From an uncultured Bacilli bacterium (GTDB taxonomy: Bacteria > Bacillota_I > Bacilli_A > RF39 > UBA660), in NCBI GenBank assembly GCA_947624475.1, contig CANQKK010000053.1:1-6015 (forward strand): DNA of 6,015 nucleotides, given 5' to 3'. Numbering within the stretch: position 1 is the stretch's first letter; each line of letters begins with the position of its first letter. Positions 4,855 through 6,015 of the stretch are shown here, in pieces. Under the pieces are notes generated by a model. The model saw nothing but the letters and a program-made list of their open reading frames with translations. It searched no databases and was not told where the DNA came from. A program made the position numbers and the translations under genes.

Positions 4855-5736
4855 ATGAAACTTAAAAAATTATTTATTTTGTTAATATTAAGCACTCTAT
4901 CACTGACAGGTTGTAAGATGAATAAAGATAACATGGAAGGAATTGATATATATACCACTATCTATCCCATTAGATATTTAGTAGATAGTTTATATGGAGA
5001 TAATTCGACAATTTATAGTATTTACCCTTCGGGAGTAGACACTAATAACTTTGAATTATCTGATAAAAAAATCAAAGAATACTCTAATACTGATTTATTT
5101 ATCTTCAATAGTTTAGACCGTGACCGTGATTATGCTGTTAAAATGATTAATAATAATAAAAATTTAAAAGTCATCGATGTTTCGATGGGAATGAAATATA
5201 ATTACAACATTGCCGAACTTTGGCTAAATCCTTACAACTATCTTATGATGGCTCAAAATACTAAAGATGGCCTTTTAGAATATGTATCTAATCCCTACTT
5301 AATATCCAACGATGATGGAACCGGTATTGAAAACCGCTACTCTCTTCTTCAGTATAATTTATCGAGATTAGATGCTGATATGAAAGAAAACATTTCTCTT
5401 GCTCCTTATGACACTCTCGTCGTCGATAATAATATGTTTAAATTTTTAGAAAAATATGGTATAACTGTCTTATCTCTTGAAGAGAATAAAGATTTGACCG
5501 AAACTACTATTAACGAAGTAAAAAATTTAATAGAGAAAGGAAAAATTAAATACATTTTTTCAGCAGGTAAAGAAACCAATTCTACTACTAAAAAGATAAT
5601 TGAATCAACTGGTGTTGAACTTATAACTCTAAATACTATGCAGTCGATAGATGGTGGCATTAGTAATTCTAACGAAGACTATATTACTGTTATGAATAAT
5701 AACCTAGATTTATTAGATAAAGAATTATACAAATAA
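4855..5736 (+). CDS. ZnuA/TroA-like substrate-binding lipoprotein with altered metal ligands, 293 aa
   Basis: Resembles the substrate-binding lipoproteins of zinc/manganese ABC importers (TroA superfamily, SBP_bac_9/ZnuA-PsaA type; family assigned from memory of the fold pattern). Signal peptide with lipobox LTGC, Cys 20. The N-lobe carries the family pattern: YTTIYPIRYLVDSLYGD (33-49), YPSGVDTNNFEL (57-68, normally PxGxDPHxYE) and TDLFIFNSL (79-87). ELWLNPYNYLMMAQN (121-135) corresponds to the usual HxWLxP segment, residues about 137-180 to the backbone helix, and VVDNNMFKFLEKYGI (189-203) to the third ligand loop. The C-terminal lobe ends with DYITVMNNNLDLLDKEL. The usual ligands His, His, His/Glu and Asp appear as Asn64, Glu121, Asn192 and Gln263, so ordinary Zn or Mn binding is doubtful. 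Length matches the family and the frame is intact, so it is not simply decayed. No permease or ATPase gene adjoins it. It may bind something else, act as an accessory surface protein, or serve a transporter encoded elsewhere. Confidence 0.82.
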   Translation: MKLKKLFILLILSTLSLTGCKMNKDNMEGIDIYTTIYPIRYLVDSLYGDNSTIYSIYPSGVDTNNFELSDKKIKEYSNTDLFIFNSLDRDRDYAVKMINNNKNLKVIDVSMGMKYNYNIAELWLNPYNYLMMAQNTKDGLLEYVSNPYLISNDDGTGIENRYSLLQYNLSRLDADMKENISLAPYDTLVVDNNMFKFLEKYGITVLSLEENKDLTETTINEVKNLIEKGKIKYIFSAGKETNSTTKKIIESTGVELITLNTMQSIDGGISNSNEDYITVMNNNLDLLDKELYK

Positions 5737-5740
5737 ACTC

Positions 5741-5770
5741 TTGACAAACTGATATAAAAAATGATATATT
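5741..5770 (+). promoter_or_regulatory. Strong promoter of the tRNA-Met gene
   Basis: TTGACA (5741-5746, perfect -35), 18 bp, then TGATATATT (5762-5770), an extended -10 one base off consensus. Expected start is near 5777, about 15 nt before the tRNA. The -35 begins 4 bp after the stop codon of the ZnuA-like gene and no terminator separates them, so some read-through transcription into the tRNA is possible. Confidence 0.75.
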
Positions 5771-5791
5771 AGTTAAGTCAAAAGTTTTTAT

Positions 5792-5868
5792 GGCGAAATA
5801 GCTCAGCTGGCTAGAGCGTTCGGTTCATACCCGAAAGGTCGTGGGTTCGATCCCCTCTTTCGCTACCA
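5792..5868 (+). tRNA. tRNA-Met (CAT), elongator type
   Basis: A 77-nt cloverleaf with encoded CCA. Acceptor GGCGAAA pairs with TTTCGCT (G1-U72 wobble, discriminator A). D stem is GCTC/GAGC. The anticodon stem TTCGG/CCGAA closes the loop TTCATAC with anticodon CAT (5826-5828). The T arm is GTGGG-TTCGATC-CCCTC. The sequence closely follows the B. subtilis elongator tRNA-Met. It lacks the mismatched 1-72 pair and the three G-C pairs in the anticodon stem expected of an initiator. One oddity is a U-U mismatch in the T stem (50-64), where the Bacillus form has a G-U pair. Confidence 0.95.
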
Positions 5869-5915
5869 GATTGATAAGAAACTCGAAAAAATACGAGTAA
5901 AAATAGAGAATGTAC

Positions 5916-5943
5916 TTGATAAAATGCGTTTTTATGTTATTAT
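5916..5943 (+). promoter_or_regulatory. Rightward extended -10 promoter near the window end
   Basis: TTGATA (5916-5921), 16 bp, then TGTTATTAT (5935-5943): a one-mismatch -35 and a one-mismatch -10 with the TGn extension. Expected start is near 5950. No gene with a clear start follows inside the window; AAAAAAGGA (5972-5980) is SD-like but the next ATG (5995) is 14 nt away, which is long. It could drive a gene or leader RNA beyond the right edge. Confidence 0.4.
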
Positions 5944-5970
5944 GTATTTGTCAAGGAAAATTGCATAAAA

Positions 5971-6009
5971 TAAAAAAGGAACATTCAATATCGCATGTTG
6001 AGTGTTGCC
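5971..6009 (-). terminator. Hairpin at right edge, probable terminator of a leftward gene outside the window
   Basis: On the minus strand GGCAACACTCAA, a 9-nt loop and TTGAATGTTCC form an 11-pair stem with one bulge and one G-U pair, followed by TTTTTTATTTTA (from 5977 down). That is a good intrinsic terminator shape for a gene entering from the right. On the plus strand the same hairpin would lie in the leader of any transcript from the promoter at 5916-5943, and lacks a T tract there. Confidence 0.5.
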
Positions 6010-6015
6010 AATATA

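Noticed and set aside
5406..5660. 84-codon minus-strand frame inside the ZnuA-like gene
   Set aside because: Antisense to a recognisable coding region, no SD.
5748..5773. 8-bp dyad ACTGATAT...ATATTAGT overlapping the tRNA promoter
   Set aside because: AT-only apart from two positions, no T tract, and explained by the -10 and spacer sequence.
5881..5898. ACTCG...CGAGT hairpin after tRNA-Met as its terminator
   Set aside because: The stem is only 5 bp and is followed by A residues on the plus strand, not T, so it is a poor terminator.

Overview
The window is strongly AT-rich DNA from a low-GC Gram-positive-type bacterium (Bacillota or a Mollicutes-related Bacilli lineage; inferred from composition, purine-rich Shine-Dalgarno sites, several lipoproteins with classical lipoboxes, a B. 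subtilis-like elongator tRNA-Met and an RpoD-type sigma factor). All nine tryptophans in the five main proteins are TGG and no TGA lies inside any of these frames, so the standard bacterial code fits. Four of the five genes end in TAA and one in TAG. Nothing looks like a transposon, phage module or CRISPR array.

Layout, left to right. Positions 1-339 hold no long gene: there is a hairpin that could terminate leftward transcription, and a 20-codon leftward reading frame behind a near-perfect Shine-Dalgarno. Positions 340-1785 are a leftward two-gene lipoprotein operon (335 aa then 143 aa, 6 bp apart), driven by an extended -10 promoter. Positions 2082-3638 encode, leftward and on its own promoter and terminator, a 518-residue sigma-70 factor with complete regions 1.2-4.2 plus an unrecognised N-terminal domain of about 205 residues and a 50-residue basic tail. 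Positions 3639-3906 hold the sigma promoter, a strong AT-rich hairpin and an adjacent 12-bp perfect palindrome. Positions 3907-4689 encode, leftward, a membrane-anchored thioredoxin-fold protein with a CLYC active site. Diverging from it at 4855-5736 is a ZnuA/TroA-like lipoprotein in which all four usual metal ligands appear to be replaced. An elongator tRNA-Met with its own strong promoter follows at 5792-5868. The last 100 bases carry an extended -10 promoter pointing right and a hairpin that, on the minus strand, looks like the terminator of a gene entering from the right.

How the parts may relate: four of the five main protein products are predicted to work at the outer face of the membrane (three lipoproteins and a tethered thioredoxin-like protein), beside one transcription factor. 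The divergent thioredoxin/ZnuA-like pair shares a 165-bp control region and is the best case for a functional link. Nothing in the sequence shows that the sigma factor controls its neighbours. The most unusual items are the extra N-terminal domain of the sigma factor and the ligand-less metal-binding-protein homologue. Promoter, terminator and fold statements are by eye and were not computed.
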